A stretch of DNA of 64,000 nucleotides from Strigamia acuminata (GCA_949358305.1 OX442316.1:6384001-6448000); one strand, 5' to 3'. Shown: positions 45,726-57,989, counted from the stretch's first letter. Numbers and translations are program-made. The notes: generated by a model from the letters alone, not told the origin.

Positions 45726-47166
45726 AGGTCATGGGAAGAGAAATGAAAAATTTCTCCCAAGTGTTTGAAATAGCCTAAAAAAGGGTTATGTACCCACTTT
45801 AGTTGACAAACTTACGTGGTATTGTTTAAAACTGCTGTTTAAATTCGAACCGAGCAGTAATTGTTCCGCCATTACGATTTTCCAAAGTTTATACATACCG
45901 CCACTAGGTGGCATTATTTTTACGTCATCGACGACAAACAAGCATGGGATTTCCAGCACCGATTCGCGATTTCAGCATGTTTTTTAGTGAAAATTACCAG
46001 AAAAATAGAAAATCACAGCAAATAACCAAAAATACCAGCAAACAAAAATTTTAAAAAAATTTAAAAAAATAAAAATAGCCAAAAATTACCAAAATAACCA
46101 AAAATTACCAAAATAACCAAAAGTAACACCAAATAACAACAAAAAATTACCAAAGATAACAGAAAATCATCAAAAATTACCAAAAAAAAATTGCAAAGAA
46201 CAGCAAATAACAAAAAAAAATTGATAGTTTTAGGATTTAGTGTATTATTTTGGCGGTGATGGGTTGGCAGTAAAAACCTTAGCGGTTTGGAATGGGTGAT
46301 GGTGTTGTGTTGATGTTAAACGATTTTTAAATGCAGCTGTTGTGTACTTTTTAAAAATCTTCATAAAAACCATGTTAAATCAAAATAAATTAGGCGCATT
46401 CAATTCCAAATTACCAAAATCCGATTTCCAAAACTTGATTACAGAATCGGTTTTTAACTTTGAAGGAGTTAAAAACCGATTCTATATATATTCTATATAT
46501 TCAAGTTTTTGATTATCTATTTAAATTATTATTTAAAATAAATTTATTTAAGACCTGAGAATCGACCAAACACCGCCCGCATTTGTGCGATCGAATGCGG
46601 CGGGTGTTTGGCCGCATTCAATCGCGCAAATGCAGCCAAACACCCGCCGCATTTGCGCGATCGAAAGCAGCCAAACACCCGCCGCATTTGCGCGATCGAA
46701 AGCAGCCAAACACTCGCCGCTTTCGATCGCACAAATACGGCTGTATTCGATCGCGCAAATGCGGCAGGTGTAAAAATCGATCGGTACTGTTTTACACCAA
46801 AAAATTTTCGGAGGTTGAAACCTCTAACAGCCATGTTTTTTTGTCAAAATATGCTGTTACCAGTTATTTTTTAAAATTTCCCGGGGGTCGAAACTTCTAA
46901 AATCAATGTTTTTTGGCCTAAAATTGGCTGGTAACACTACTTCGAATGTGTGCGTGGTGTTGTTGTTTGTCGCCGATGACGTAGCAATCCCACAATGCAT
47001 TGCACAAAATGGTTCCTTTTTTGAAATGGTGATAACAAGATTTGATCATCTAAAACAACAAATTCTTTATTATTTTGTAAGTTATTCATTTAAAATGGGT
47101 ACGTAACCTTTTTTAAGGTTATTTCAAAGCTATTAGAGAAATTTTTCATTTCTCTTCCCATGACCT
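45726..47166. mobile_element. TTAA-flanked non-autonomous element
   Basis: Ends AGGTCATGGGAAGAGAAATG and its complement, with imperfect pairing continuing about 75 bp. TTAA flanks both sides. No transposase; the inside is simple A-rich repeats and a GC-rich minisatellite. piggyBac-like by target site only. Confidence 0.55.
46556..46770. repeat. GC-rich minisatellite, ~36-bp unit
   Basis: Units around CCGCCGCATTTGCGCGATCG and GAAAGCAGCCAAACA, three direct copies plus inverted versions at both ends. Open in several frames but clearly repeat-driven. Confidence 0.75.
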
Positions 47167-47249
47167 TTAAAATATTATTGCACTTTTTCATTTTGGGATT
47201 TTGTGTTTTATTCAAAATGGCTGTTATATTGTTACATTGGCGTTGGATA

Positions 47250-47680
47250 TGGGTTTGGTGTGGTTGTGTTGTTGTGTTTGTGTTTGTGTTTGGGTTTGGG
47301 TTTGGGTTGCATTATTGGCCGGATTGGCGTTGGGTTTTTGTTGGGTTTTGGATTTGATAATGGCTGGATTAGCGTTATTAGGTTTGATTGAGGTTGGATT
47401 TGGTTGGTTTGGGTTTGGGTTGCATTATGAGTTTGGATTAAATTTATGCAAAAATGTATTTTTATATTTGTTTGATCTATGGCAGGGGTCGGCAAGTAAT
47501 TTTGAGTGGGGTCCGGATACTAGTGAAAATTTTTTTTGAGGTCTAGAAAAAAAAAAAAAAATAAAACAAAAAGAACACAAAAAACACCAAAAACACCAAA
47601 AAAAAACCAAAAAATCACAAAAACACCAAAAAAACAACAAAAATACCAAAAAAATATACAATAAAAAATATCTGGTGGTC
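47250..47680. repeat. Low-complexity GT-rich then A-rich tracts
   Basis: GTTTGGGTTTGGG-type repeats to about 47425; from 47545 AAAAACACC-type repeats. ORFs here are low complexity only. Confidence 0.7.
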
Positions 47681-48119
47681 CAAGTTTCGACCTTCCGCGG
47701 GCCGCCAGTTGCCGACCGCTGATCTATGGTTTTGATTGATCTATGGCTTTGCGGGTGAACAGCTAGTCAACCATGCTAAACCCAATATAATAATAATAAG
47801 TCTCAAGTAAAACTCGCCACCTAGCGGTTTTTTTATTTTGAATTTTGCTACTAATCATTGCACAAGTGTGAAATACTAATTTTGCTAGCTATTTAAATCC
47901 ATACGATCATGCGAGGAAATTGTTTAATCTATTTTATTCAAATAATTAATTTGTAATTATCAAGTGCCAAGTTTATCACAATAAATTGTGAGTGTTTTCA
48001 GGAATATTCAAAGCATTTAGTTAATTTAAAGCTTACTTTTTCTTTATTTCTTATTACATAATCTGTGTGATCATAGAACATAAATCAACTTGGTAATCTA
48101 CTTGTAACTTCCCCAGGAA

Positions 48120-48853
48120 ACAATTAAATTAACCCAGATGTTTGTAATAACTAATAAGGAACAAGCAAGTAGTGCCCACCATTGACGACTTCCAACTTTG
48201 ATTTGTGAAGCGAAACAAATAATGAAAACAATCTCTTCTTCTAGGGTATGTAGCCCACAATTTGAAGTATACGCATACAAAACAAATAATGAAAACAATC
48301 TCTTCTTCTAGGGTATGTAGCCCACAATTTGAAGTATACGCAAACAACCAAGTACAAAGTTAAATCGTGCATAATACACACAATGATAAAACAACAGTAA
48401 AATTCATACTTGAACAGTAAAGAATAGGCTGCAGTCGTAGATATTAATGCATCATTTCCTGGCGAAATTAAATGTAATTAAACTCAATAATATATATCAA
48501 TAATTGTAAGTAAATTTACTAAAAAAATGTAGCGCTACTTCATCACCAGCATGATTTAGCTTCTTTGGCTGTGGAAGAAGAGCAAAGAAAAGAATCTCAA
48601 ACGACATAATAACAATAAACGAAAAGCAAATGCAGCCCAGGAACCCTTTTATATTTCTACTTCACAAGAATAAAAAACATTGAAAAGAATGTAAACTTTG
48701 GTAATAGCACCATAAAATATCTGACCGAATTTCGCCGTTGAGAATTTCTTTGATTGTAGGGGACGTCAATTCGAGGTACATAAGTATGGCCAGGTTCGTC
48801 ATAAGAACGCTGAACATGATCGCAGTGATCGAAAACTCAGTTAATGTTGACAT
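48120..48853 (-). pseudogene. A-14, internal duplication in exon 3
   Basis: Exon 1 ends at 48853 (MSTLTEFSITAIMFSVL). Exon 2 (RNIKGFLGCICFSFIVI) has acceptor TTGTGAAG, which would be a stop if read through. Its 3' donor changed to A|GTAAAT. In exon 3 about 65 bp (KLWATYPRRRDCFHYLF) are tandemly duplicated at 48233-48298/48299-48350, shifting frame, and the end is ISYYKHLG. The 3' part is missing. Confidence 0.65.
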
Positions 48854-48911
48854 TGTCGAGTGTAGTCGCTGATGTATATTCAACTTAGCAAAAACTTGTA
48901 TACATTATAAA

Positions 48912-48932
48912 GTTGTTAGGTTGCCTAGCAAC
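48912..48932 (-). promoter_or_regulatory. RFX X-box, A-14 promoter
   Basis: Core intact, outer half-site GTTGTTAGG; TATAA adjacent. Confidence 0.5.
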
Positions 48933-49029
48933 CGCTATTGCTCGCTCAATACATCATTCGTCCACATTAAAATCCACTTCCGTGTCAGTTGTTCATTTCA
49001 ATCCAACAAACAGTGCCAACACCTCAAAC

Positions 49030-49989
49030 ATGGCAGAGGATTCCAACGTCCGTATATTAACCCAAAAAGGGCTTGAATTCACCTGGGATCTTTACCGGGT
49101 AAAATGACAACCCACGAAGAGTGTGTATAACCCAAAAGTAAATCTACTAATTCTCTTTTGATTTACTTTTTCAGCAAAGTGTAGCTTGAAATGTTGAAAA
49201 TTTAATTATCAGTCCACTGTGCATTAGTGTGGCGCTAGCTATGACTCTAGCTGGCGCCAAAGAAAACACTGCAAAACAGATGAAAGATGTCCTCAAGTTG
49301 GAATCATCATTCAGCCATTCACGAAGCATTCCATGAAATTATTGATTCTCTTCTGGCTCAAAGAATTTTACCATAGAATTACACATTGCTAATCGCATGT
49401 ACGTCCACAACAATGCAAACATTTTGGCAGACTTCAGAGGAGTATTGGAAGAACATTACAATACTTCATCGACTGTTGTTGATTTCGGTTCAGATGCTGA
49501 AAAAATTGGAATAGAGATTAGTAAGTGGGTGGAAGAAGAAACCCAAACGAAAATCAAAGATTTGATTCCACCAGGGATACTGGGTGGTCTTACACGTTTG
49601 GTTTTGGTGAACGCGATCTACTTTAAAGGCAATTGGCACTACCAATTTGAACCTGATCGCACGAATGCTCATAATTTCTACCTAGATGTTAACAAGGCAG
49701 TAATGACGGATTTCATGCACATAACGTCTTACTTTAGATGCAAGAAGGACGATAATCTAAACTGTAGAATAATAGAATTACCGTATGTCGGTTTAGCATG
49801 TTTGTTATCCTTCCATATGCCATTAATGGGTTAAAGGCATTGGAAGAAACGTTTACCGTTTCAGATTTGGTAAGTTTAATGAATTTTATGCACCAAACCG
49901 AAGTAATTTTGACATTATCGAAATTTAAAATAGAATCCTCATTATTAAAGGGCTATGGTGAGGTGAAAGCAGCTAGAAAAGACTTGTAA
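49030..49989 (+). pseudogene. Serpin pseudogene lacking reactive-centre loop
   Basis: A short first exon MAEDSNVRILTQKGLEF plus WDLYR is followed by a GTAAAA...CAG intron, then NLIISPLCISVALAMTLAGA, HIANRMYVHNNANIL, GLTRLVLVNAIYFKGNW and GLKALEETFT. These are serpin helix and sheet blocks in the right order. At least three breaks: TGA in SVA-NVEN, TAG after RILP, frameshift after CLLSFHMP. It ends near FKIESSLLKGYGEV, before the hinge and reactive loop, so it cannot inhibit. Opposite strand to the array; its ends join A-leader sequence on both sides. Confidence 0.88.
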
Positions 49990-50557
49990 TTCATTTCAAA
50001 TGGTGCGGATATATCACATAGAAAAACAAGAGTAAAAAATGCCTGCTGGAAAGAAATTGCAAATGACTGAGGTAACGAAGCCTCTTAGTCATCAGCCATG
50101 CTAAACCCAATATACAGTAATAATAATAATAAGCCTCAAGTAAAATTCGCCATCTAGCGGTTTTTTCTTTTGAATTTTGCTACCAATAATGGCACAAGCC
50201 CTAACTTAGATCATTTATTTGTTGATATTTTACAATCGAATAACGCAACTATAATTTCCTATGTTTTTTTAAAAATTACCCAGCAGTAAAAGCTCACAAA
50301 CAGACTGTATCCACGAGATTAGTGAGATTAAATTAATTTATTATACGCTGCTGAGTTTCAACAAGAAGATACAGCATTAAATAAATACTTGAAACATTAA
50401 GTTAATTATCAAGTACCAAATTTATTACAATAAATTGTGACAGTTTTCAGGAATATTCAAAGCATTTAGTTAATTGAAAGCATACTTTTTCTTTATTTCT
50501 TATTGCAAAATCTTTGCGATCATAGAACATAAATTTCGCATTACATAACTTTACATT

Positions 50558-50818
50558 GTATGTAAAAAATCGTCCCAGTCTAACTTGAAGCTCATCTGTA
50601 TTCACAAGGTAGTGCAAAAACTCATTGATGTGTTGTGACTAATTGACATTTAAATGATGTTACAAAATCACGATGTGAAGATGATTGACATCATTTAAAT
50701 GTCAATTTGTCACAACATATCAGTGAGTTTTTGCACTATCTGGTGAATACAGCCAAAAACGCTCATTCTACGGGTAAGCTTCAAGCTGGACTGGGACCAT
50801 GTTTATGAAAAGAACTGT
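50558..50818. mobile_element. Mariner-type MITE, worn ends
   Basis: AAATCGTCCCAGTCTAACTT on the left, GGACTGGGACCATGTTTATG on the right; terminal CAGTCG is lost on both sides. Confidence 0.65.
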
Positions 50819-50854
50819 AAAGTTTTGAATGTTTAAATTATATCGCGTCAGTGT

Positions 50855-51741
50855 TTAATGGTTCCACTTGGGGCATTCAGTAAAAGAAAAGTGTTAAGTT
50901 CTGACAAGTGAGTTGATTCTATAGCTTCATGTTATAGCGCAATTCCTGTACCGTAACTCAGTTGCCTAAGAAATAACACTGGTAGATATATCAAATAGCA
51001 TCAATAATTGTTAACTAAATAGTAAATTTACCAGATAGTTGGTGATCTATCTTCTCCATTGATTTAACGAGTAAATTCACCCAGACGTTTATAGTAAGGA
51101 AAAAGCAAGTTGTGACCACCATTGACAACTTCCAACATTGATTTGAGATTGTGAAGCAAGTGAAATAATAACCACAATGTGTTCTTCTAGGGTATATAGC
51201 CCACAATTTGAAGCATAGGCATATAATCAAGTACTTAGTTAAATCGTGCATAATACACGAAATGATAAAATAACAGAAAAATTCATACTTGAATATTAAA
51301 CGAGGTCCAATCGCAGTTATTATTTCTTCATTTTCTGGTTAAAGTTAAACGTAATAAAACTCAATAATATCAATAATTCTAAGTAAATTTACCCAATAAA
51401 TAATGTGCTACTTTATCACCAACATCAACCTGATGATTTAGCTTCTTTGGCTGTGGAAGATGAAAAAAGCAATAAAATTCCAACAAAATAACAACAATAA
51501 ACGTAAAGCAAATGCAGCCCAGGAACACTTTGATATTTCTGCTTGACAAGAATAACAAACATTGAAAAGAATGTAAACTTTGGTAATAGCGCCATAAAGT
51601 ATCTCACCGAATTTCGCCGTTGAGAATTTCGTTGTGTGTAGCGGATGTCAATTTGAAGTACATAAGATTGGCCACGGTCGTCATAAAAAAACCAAAAAGA
51701 ATCCCACCGATCGAAAACTCAGTTAAAAATTTTATCAACAT
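50855..51741 (-). CDS. Four-TM array protein A-15 (full-length type)
   Basis: Exons 51608-51741, 51393-51541, 51032-51334 and 50855-50877 total 609 nt (202 aa if all used). Starts MLIKFLTEFSIGGILFG; donor 1 is GTGAGAT. Exon 2: RNIKVFLGCICFTFIVV, NHQVDVGDKVAHYLL. Exon 3: ENEEIITAIGPRLIF, KLWAIYPRRTH, MEKIDHQLS. The last acceptor reads ACTG instead of ACAG, so exon 4 may be skipped and the protein would end a few residues into the intron (HQLSGKFTI). Confidence 0.6.
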
Positions 51742-51789
51742 TGTCGAATTTAGTCGCTCATGTGCATAAACAATCATACAATATATAAA

Positions 51790-51810
51790 GTTGCTAGGTT
51801 GCATAGCAAC
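51790..51810 (-). promoter_or_regulatory. RFX X-box variant, A-15 promoter
   Basis: Core is GTTGCATAGCAAC, still both half-sites (GTTGC/GCAAC). Confidence 0.5.
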
Positions 51811-52126
51811 CCCGATTGCACGCTCAATATATCATTCGTCCCACAATAAAATTCACATCTGTGTCAGTTGTTCACTTTGATCCAACAAACCAGGTTGACT
51901 TGTATTAGAGAACACTACAGTTGCAATAATAATAATAAGCCTCAAGTGTTGAAATTTTACAATCGAATTACGCAACTATCATTTCTTAGGTTTTTTGAAA
52001 CTACCCAGCAGTAAAGCTCAGAAACAGACTATGCCCACGTGATTAGTGAGATTAAATTAATTTACTATACGCTGCTGAGTTTCAACAAGAAGATACAGCA
52101 TTAAATAAATACTTGAACTATTACGT

Positions 52127-52714
52127 TGTGACTGGTATGGTCTTCCTTCGCCAAGCTAACCTGGGGAACTGGTTAACCTGGTTTGGGACGCATACTCACG
52201 AATAAATGACACGGACTCTCTATTATTGGTTTGTTGGCCTTTAATAATGTTGTCTATGATTATGGGGAATCCCGTCATTCATTGCGGGGGTGCCACAAAG
52301 GCACACCGCACCGGCAACCGACCCGTCACACACAGGGCGTGAGCTCCATGGGTGATGTGGTCGGATCAACATAGCATTCATGTCGTACTCACCTACGACC
52401 CACTCGACCACTCATGGAGGGTGCACTATGGAAACCGCTATAGTACTGAGCTTCTTTGTGGTGAATGGCGAGAAGTGCAGAGTTCACAACCCGGGACACG
52501 TTTTGTCCCTTCGATGGCTACAGTTCCTCAGCTCTCTCCCGGTCAGAGAGATACTACTCGTCTCTCTCACAGCCAGTAACAGACTGACCCTCACTTCTTT
52601 CCTCAGTCCCTCCTCCACCAGGCTAGATCAGTTCACCCAATGAGGGGTTGACCTTGGGGCCGTACGGTGGTGTGTGGCAGTGACGCAGATCACCTGGGTG
52701 GCCAAGCGGTCACA
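52127..52714 (+). mobile_element. Solo LTR, family 1, second copy
   Basis: 588 bp, TGTGACTGGTATGG...AAGCGGTCACA, flanked by ACGT (52123-52126, 52715-52718). Sister units show the empty site TTACGTTAATTAAC. Diverged from the 26.7-kb copy. Confidence 0.82.
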
Positions 52715-52929
52715 ACGTTAATTAACACACAAATTGAATTTAAGGTGCAGAATTTAAAGCAGCTAATGTTGTATAGCAATTCTGTTCGCTATTTAAAGTT
52801 GATCCGAACAATCATAACCAGAAAATTATTTTAATGCATTTTATTCAAATAGTGAAATTGGAATTATCAATTTCCTCAAATCCCAAAGACTATAAATTGT
52901 GACAGGTTTCAAAATTATTAAAAAATCAG

Positions 52930-53010
52930 CTATTTTATAGCTCCGAATTGAGCAGCGACAACAAATTGAGTAGCGACATCAGCAAATAATAAAAACAGAA
53001 CTAGATTCAT
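52930..53010 (-). CDS. C-type signal-peptide ORF, 26 aa
   Basis: MNLVLFLLFADVATQ then FVVAAQFGAIK and stop. Confidence 0.35.
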   Translation of the reverse strand: MNLVLFLLFADVATQFVVAAQFGAIK

Positions 53011-53301
53011 CTTTGTCGAATAGTTGAGAAATGGTGTGTGCAATACAAATTCTGCTAGCTATTTGAAGCTGATCCACTTCGATCATGCGAGGAAATTATT
53101 TTAATCTATTTTGTTCAAATAAATAAATTGTAATAATCAAGTGCCAAATTTGTCCCAATAAATTGTGACAGTTTTCAGGAATATTCAAAGCATTTAGTTA
53201 ATTTAAAGCATACTTTATCCTTATTTCTTATTTCAAAATATGTGCGATCATAGAACATAAATTTTCCCTAATGGTTTTAAATTCCGCATTACATTGTGTG
53301 T

Positions 53302-53480
53302 ACAGTCGTGGTCATAAAAATTGTCCCAGTCCAGCTAGAGGCTTGTCTGTATTCACCAGGTAGTGCAAAAACTCATTGATATGTTGTGACTAATTGACAT
53401 TTAAATGACAGCCAAAAAACGCTCATTCTGCACGCGAGCGTCAAGCTGGATTGGGACGATGTTTATAACCACGACTGTAC
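53302..53480. mobile_element. Mariner-type MITE with internal deletion
   Basis: Both tips present (TACAGTCGTGGTCATAAAAA ... ACCACGACTGTA); the middle about 100 bp is missing. Confidence 0.7.
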
Positions 53481-53514
53481 AGTTTTGAATGTCTAAATTA
53501 TACCGCGTCAGTGT

Positions 53515-54349
53515 TTAATGGTTCCACTTGGGGCATTCAGTTATATAAAAGTGTTAAGTTCTGAGTTGATTCTATAGCTTCATGTTGTAGCGCAATTCCT
53601 GTAACTCAATTGCCTAAGAAATAACACTGGTAGCATCAATAATTGTTAATTAAATACGGAGTAGTAAATTTACCAGATAGATGATGTCCCCAGAAAACGA
53701 GTATATTCACCCACATGTATGTAGTAAAGAACAAGCAAATAGTGACCACCATTGATGACTTCCAACGTTGATTTGTGAAGCGACCGAAATAATGAGCTGG
53801 ATGTCTTCTTCTAGGGTATTTAGCCCACAATTTCAAGTATCCGCATATAGCCATGTACGTAACTAAATCGTGCATAATACACGCAATGATAAAATAACAG
53901 TAAAATTCATACTTGAACAGTATAAAAGAGGCTCCAGTCGTAAAAAATATTACTTCATCTTTTGGCGAAATTAAACGTGATTAAAACTCAATAATATCAA
54001 TAATTGTGAGTAAATTTACCAAAAAAATGATGCGTTACTTCATCAGGAACATCAACTTGATGATTTATCTTCTTTAACGGTGGGAAAAGAGCAAAGACAA
54101 GAATCAACAACGACAAAACACCAATAAACGAAATGCAATTGCAGCCCAGGAACACTTTCATATTTCTACTTGTCAAGAAAACAAATGTGAACTTTCGTAA
54201 TAGCGCCATAAAATATCTCACCGAATTTCGCCGTTGAGAATTTCGTTGTATGTAGGGGACGTCAATTCGAAGTACATAATCATGGCCAGGCTCGACATAA
54301 AAAAACCTACAAGGATCCCAAGGATCGAATACCAAGTTAATCCATACAT
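53515..54349 (-). CDS. Four-TM array protein A-16
   Basis: Exons 54222-54349, 54020-54168, 53674-53958 and possibly 53515-53537. Starts MYGLTWYSILGILVGFF; donor 1 GTGAGAT. Exon 2: RNMKVFLGCNCISFIGV, INHQVDVPDEVTHHFF. Exon 3 starts DEVIFFTTG (acceptor moved to CCAAAAG), KLWAKYPRRRH, and ends VFWGHHLS after a deletion that fuses TM4 to the last His pair in frame. The exon-4 acceptor is ACTG, so usage is doubtful. Confidence 0.6.
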
Positions 54350-54422
54350 TGTCGAATGTATAATAGTCGCTAATGTGCATTCAACTTAGCTAAAACTTGT
54401 GTAAACAATCATACATTATAAA

Positions 54423-54443
54423 GTTGCTAGGTTGCCTAGCAAC
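54423..54443 (-). promoter_or_regulatory. RFX X-box palindrome, A-16 promoter
   Basis: Perfect palindrome, 74 nt upstream of ATG, TATAAT-like block adjacent. Confidence 0.6.
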
Positions 54444-54640
54444 CCCTATTACTCGCTCAATGTATCATTCGTCCACATTTAAATCCACATCAGTTGTTTA
54501 TTTTGATCCAACAAACCAGGTTGATTTGTATAGTAGAGAACACTACAGTCGCAAAAATGAAAACAGTTATTCTCCTAATAAAACAACTTAGAAAAAACAA
54601 GAGTAAAAAAATGCTTGCTGGAAATAAATTGCAAATGACT

Positions 54641-54800
54641 AGGTGCATTCAATAAGTCTAAAACGTATGCAAAACTCGTTTCGTGTTTGCACGTGACGTC
54701 ATTCCCATTGAATAACATGCTATTCAATGGGAATGGGAATGACGTCACGTGCAAACACGAAACGAGTTTTGCATACGTTTTAGACTTATTGAATGCACCT
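54641..54800. mobile_element. 160-bp perfect palindromic MITE with 3-bp duplication
   Basis: Arms start AGGTGCATTCAATAAGTC and mirror each other except for a 6-bp repeat at the centre; flanked by ACT on both sides. Sister units read AAATGACTGAG without it. Confidence 0.85.
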
Positions 54801-55666
54801 ACTGAGATAACGAAGCCTCTTTGTCATCAACCATGCTAAATCCAATATAATAATAATAATAAGCCTCATGTAAAACTCGCTACCTAACGATTTTTTCTTT
54901 TGAATTTGGCTACTAATAATTGCACAAGCCCTAACTTAGATCATTTATTTGTTGTTTTTTTACAATCGAATTACGCAACTACCATTTCCTATGTTTTTTG
55001 GAATTTACTCAGCAGTAAAGCTCACAAACTGACTGTACCCACGTGATTAGTGAGATTAAATTAATTTATTTTACGCTACTGAGTTTCAACAAGAAGATAC
55101 AGCATTAAATAAATACTTGAAACATTACGTTAATTAACACACAAATTGTATTTAAGGTGCAGATTTTGAAGCAGCTTATGTTGTGTAGCAATTCTCTTCG
55201 CTATTATAAGTTGATCCAAACAATCATAACCAGAAAATATTTTAATCCATTTTATTCAAATAGTGAGAAGTCCAAAAGACTACAAATTCTGACAAGTTTC
55301 AAAAATATTAAAAAATTAGCTATTTTAAAGCTCCGAATTGAGCAGCGACAACAAATTGAGCAGCAACAACAGCAAATAATAAAACAGGACTTGATTCATT
55401 TTTGTCGAATAGTTGAGAAATGGTGCTAGCTATCTAAAGCTGCACCATAAGATCTGCGAGGAAATTATTTTAATCAATTTGGTTCAAATAATTAAATTGT
55501 AATTGTAATTGTGTCAAATTTATCACAATAAATTGTGACAGTTTTCAGGAATATTAAAGCATTTAGTTAATTCCTTATTTCTTATTGCAAAGTCTGTGCG
55601 ATTAGAGACAATAAATTTTCCCTAATGGTTTTAAATTCCGCATTACATAACTTTACATTGTATGTA

Positions 55667-55955
55667 CAGTCGTGATCATAAAAATCATTTCAGTCCAGCT
55701 TGAAGCTCACCTGTATTCACCAGGTAGTGCAACAACTGTGTTGTGACTAATTGACATTTAAATGATGTCACACAATCATCTAAACCCACAATGTGAAAAT
55801 GAATGACTGACATCATTTAAAAGCCAATTTGTCACAACCTATCGGTGAGTTTTTGCACTAGCTGGTGGATACAGCAAAAAATGCTCATTCTACATGTGAG
55901 CTTCAAGTTGGACTGGGACGATTTTTGTAACTACTACTGTGCTGGTACAGTTTTA
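55667..55955. mobile_element. Mariner-type MITE, diverged
   Basis: CAGTCGTGATCATAAAAATC on the left; right end altered (ACTACTACTGTGCTGGTACA). Confidence 0.65.
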
Positions 55956-56154
55956 ATTGTTTAAATTACATCGCGTCAGTGTTTAATGGTTCCACTTAGC
56001 GTATTCTGTAATAGAAAAGTATTAAGTTCGGAGTTGATTCTGCAGCGCAATTCCCGTAACTGAATTCAATTGCCTAAGAAATAACACTGGTAGATACTGT
56101 ATAGCAAATAGCATCAATAATTGTTAATTAAATAGTCAATTTACCGGACAGATG

Positions 56155-56848
56155 TTATGATTTTTCCAAGTAAACGAATGCATTCACCCAGGCGATTGTA
56201 ATAAGGAACAAGCAAGTAGTGACCACCATTGACGACTTCCAGCTTTGATTTGTGAAGCGAACCAAATAATGAAAACAATGTCTTCTTCTAGGGTATTTAG
56301 CCCACAATTTGAATATTACGCATACAGCCAAGTACGCAACTAAATCGTGCATAATACACGCAATGATAAAAAAACAGTAAAATTCATACTTGAACAGTAA
56401 AAAATAGGCTCCAGTCGTAGCTATTATTGCTTCATCTTCTGGCAAAATTAAACGTAATTAAATTCAATAATATCAATAATTATTAAGTACATTTACCAAA
56501 AACATTATTCGTGACTTCATTACCAACATCTTCCTGATGTTTTAGCTTCTTTCCCCATAGAAGAAAAGCAAAGGAAAGAAGCACCACCAACATCATAACA
56601 ATAAAGGAAAAGAAAATGTAGCCGAAGAACCCTTTCATATTTCTACTTGACAAGTATAACAAACATTAAAAACAATGTGAACTTTGGTAATAGCGCCATA
56701 AAGTATCTGACCGAAATTCGCCGTTGAAAATTTCGTCGTCTGTAGCGTGCGTCAATTTGAGGTACATAAGCAGGGCCAGGTCCACCATCAGAAGGCCTAA
56801 TATAATCGCAAGGAACGAATGCAATGCAAACGTTGTTAATGTGAACAT
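56155..56848 (-). CDS. Four-TM array protein A-17 (short type)
   Basis: Exons 56712-56848, 56497-56645 and 56155-56438 total 570 nt, 189 aa. Starts MFTLTTFALHSFLAIILG, exon 1 ends FNGEFR. Exon 2: RNMKGFFGYIFFSFIVM, LKHQEDVGNEVTNNVF (both His of the HH pair changed to Asn). Exon 3: EDEAIIATTGAYFLLF, KLWAKYPRRRH, ends NAFVYLEKS. The promoter X-box is degraded to GTTGCCTATTGCTCG. Confidence 0.66.
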
Positions 56849-57989
56849 TGTCGAATGTAGTCGCTCATGTGCATTCAAGTTAGCACAAACTTGTATAAAC
56901 AAACATACATTATAAAGTTGCTATGTTGCCTATTGCTCGCTCGATACATCATTCGTGTACATTTAAATCCACATCTGTGTCAGTTGTTCATTTTGATCCA
57001 ACCACCTAGGTTGACTTGTATAGTAGAGAACATTACAGTCGCAAACGTTTTTACAGTTATTCTTCTAAATTACACAACTTAGAAAAAACATGAGTAAAAA
57101 ATGCCTGCTGGAAATAAATTGCAAGTGACTGAGGTAACGAAGCCTCTTTGTCATCAACCATGCTAAACCCAATATAATAATAATAAGCCTCAAGTAAAAC
57201 TCGCCACCTAGCGGTTTTTTCTTTTGAATTTTGCTACTAATAATTGCACAAGCCTTTTAGATCAGTTATTTGTTGAAATTTTACAATCGAATTACGCAAC
57301 TATCATTTCCTTGGTTTTTTAAAAATTATCCAGCGGTAAAGCTCACAGACAGACTGTACCCACGTGATTAATGAGATTAAATTAATTTATTTTACGCTGC
57401 TCAGAAGATACAAGAAGATACAGCATTAAATAAATACTTGAAACACACAAATTAAATTTAAGGTGCAGAATTTGAAGCAGCTAATGTTGTATAGCAACTC
57501 TGTTCGCAATTTAAAGTTGATCCGGACAATCATAACCACAAAATCATTTTAATCCATTAATCCACTATAAATTGTGACAAGTTTCAAAAATATTAAAAAA
57601 TCAGCTATTTTAAAGCTCCGAATTGAGCAGCGACAACAAATTGAGCAGCGACATCAGCAAATAATAAAACAGAACTAGATTCATCTTTGTCGAATAGTTG
57701 AGAAATGATGTGTGCAATACTAATTCTGTTAGCTATTTAAAACTGATCCACACGATCATGCGAGGAAATTATTTTAATCTATTTTGTTCAAATAATTAGA
57801 TTGTAATTATCAAGTGCCAAATTTACTACAATAGATTGTGACAGTTTTCAGGAATATTTAAAGCATTTAGTCAATTTAAACCATACATTTTCTTTATTTT
57901 TTATCGCAAAATCTCTGCGATCATAGAACATAAATTTTCCTTAGGTAAGGGTTTTAAATTCCACATTACATAACTTTACATTGTATGTA

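Noticed and set aside
46544-46900. Several ORFs rich in R, A and S
   Set aside because: Produced by the 36-bp GC-rich minisatellite in all frames.
47160-47661. Hydrophobic or Asn/Pro-rich ORFs
   Set aside because: Low-complexity GT-rich and A-rich tracts only.
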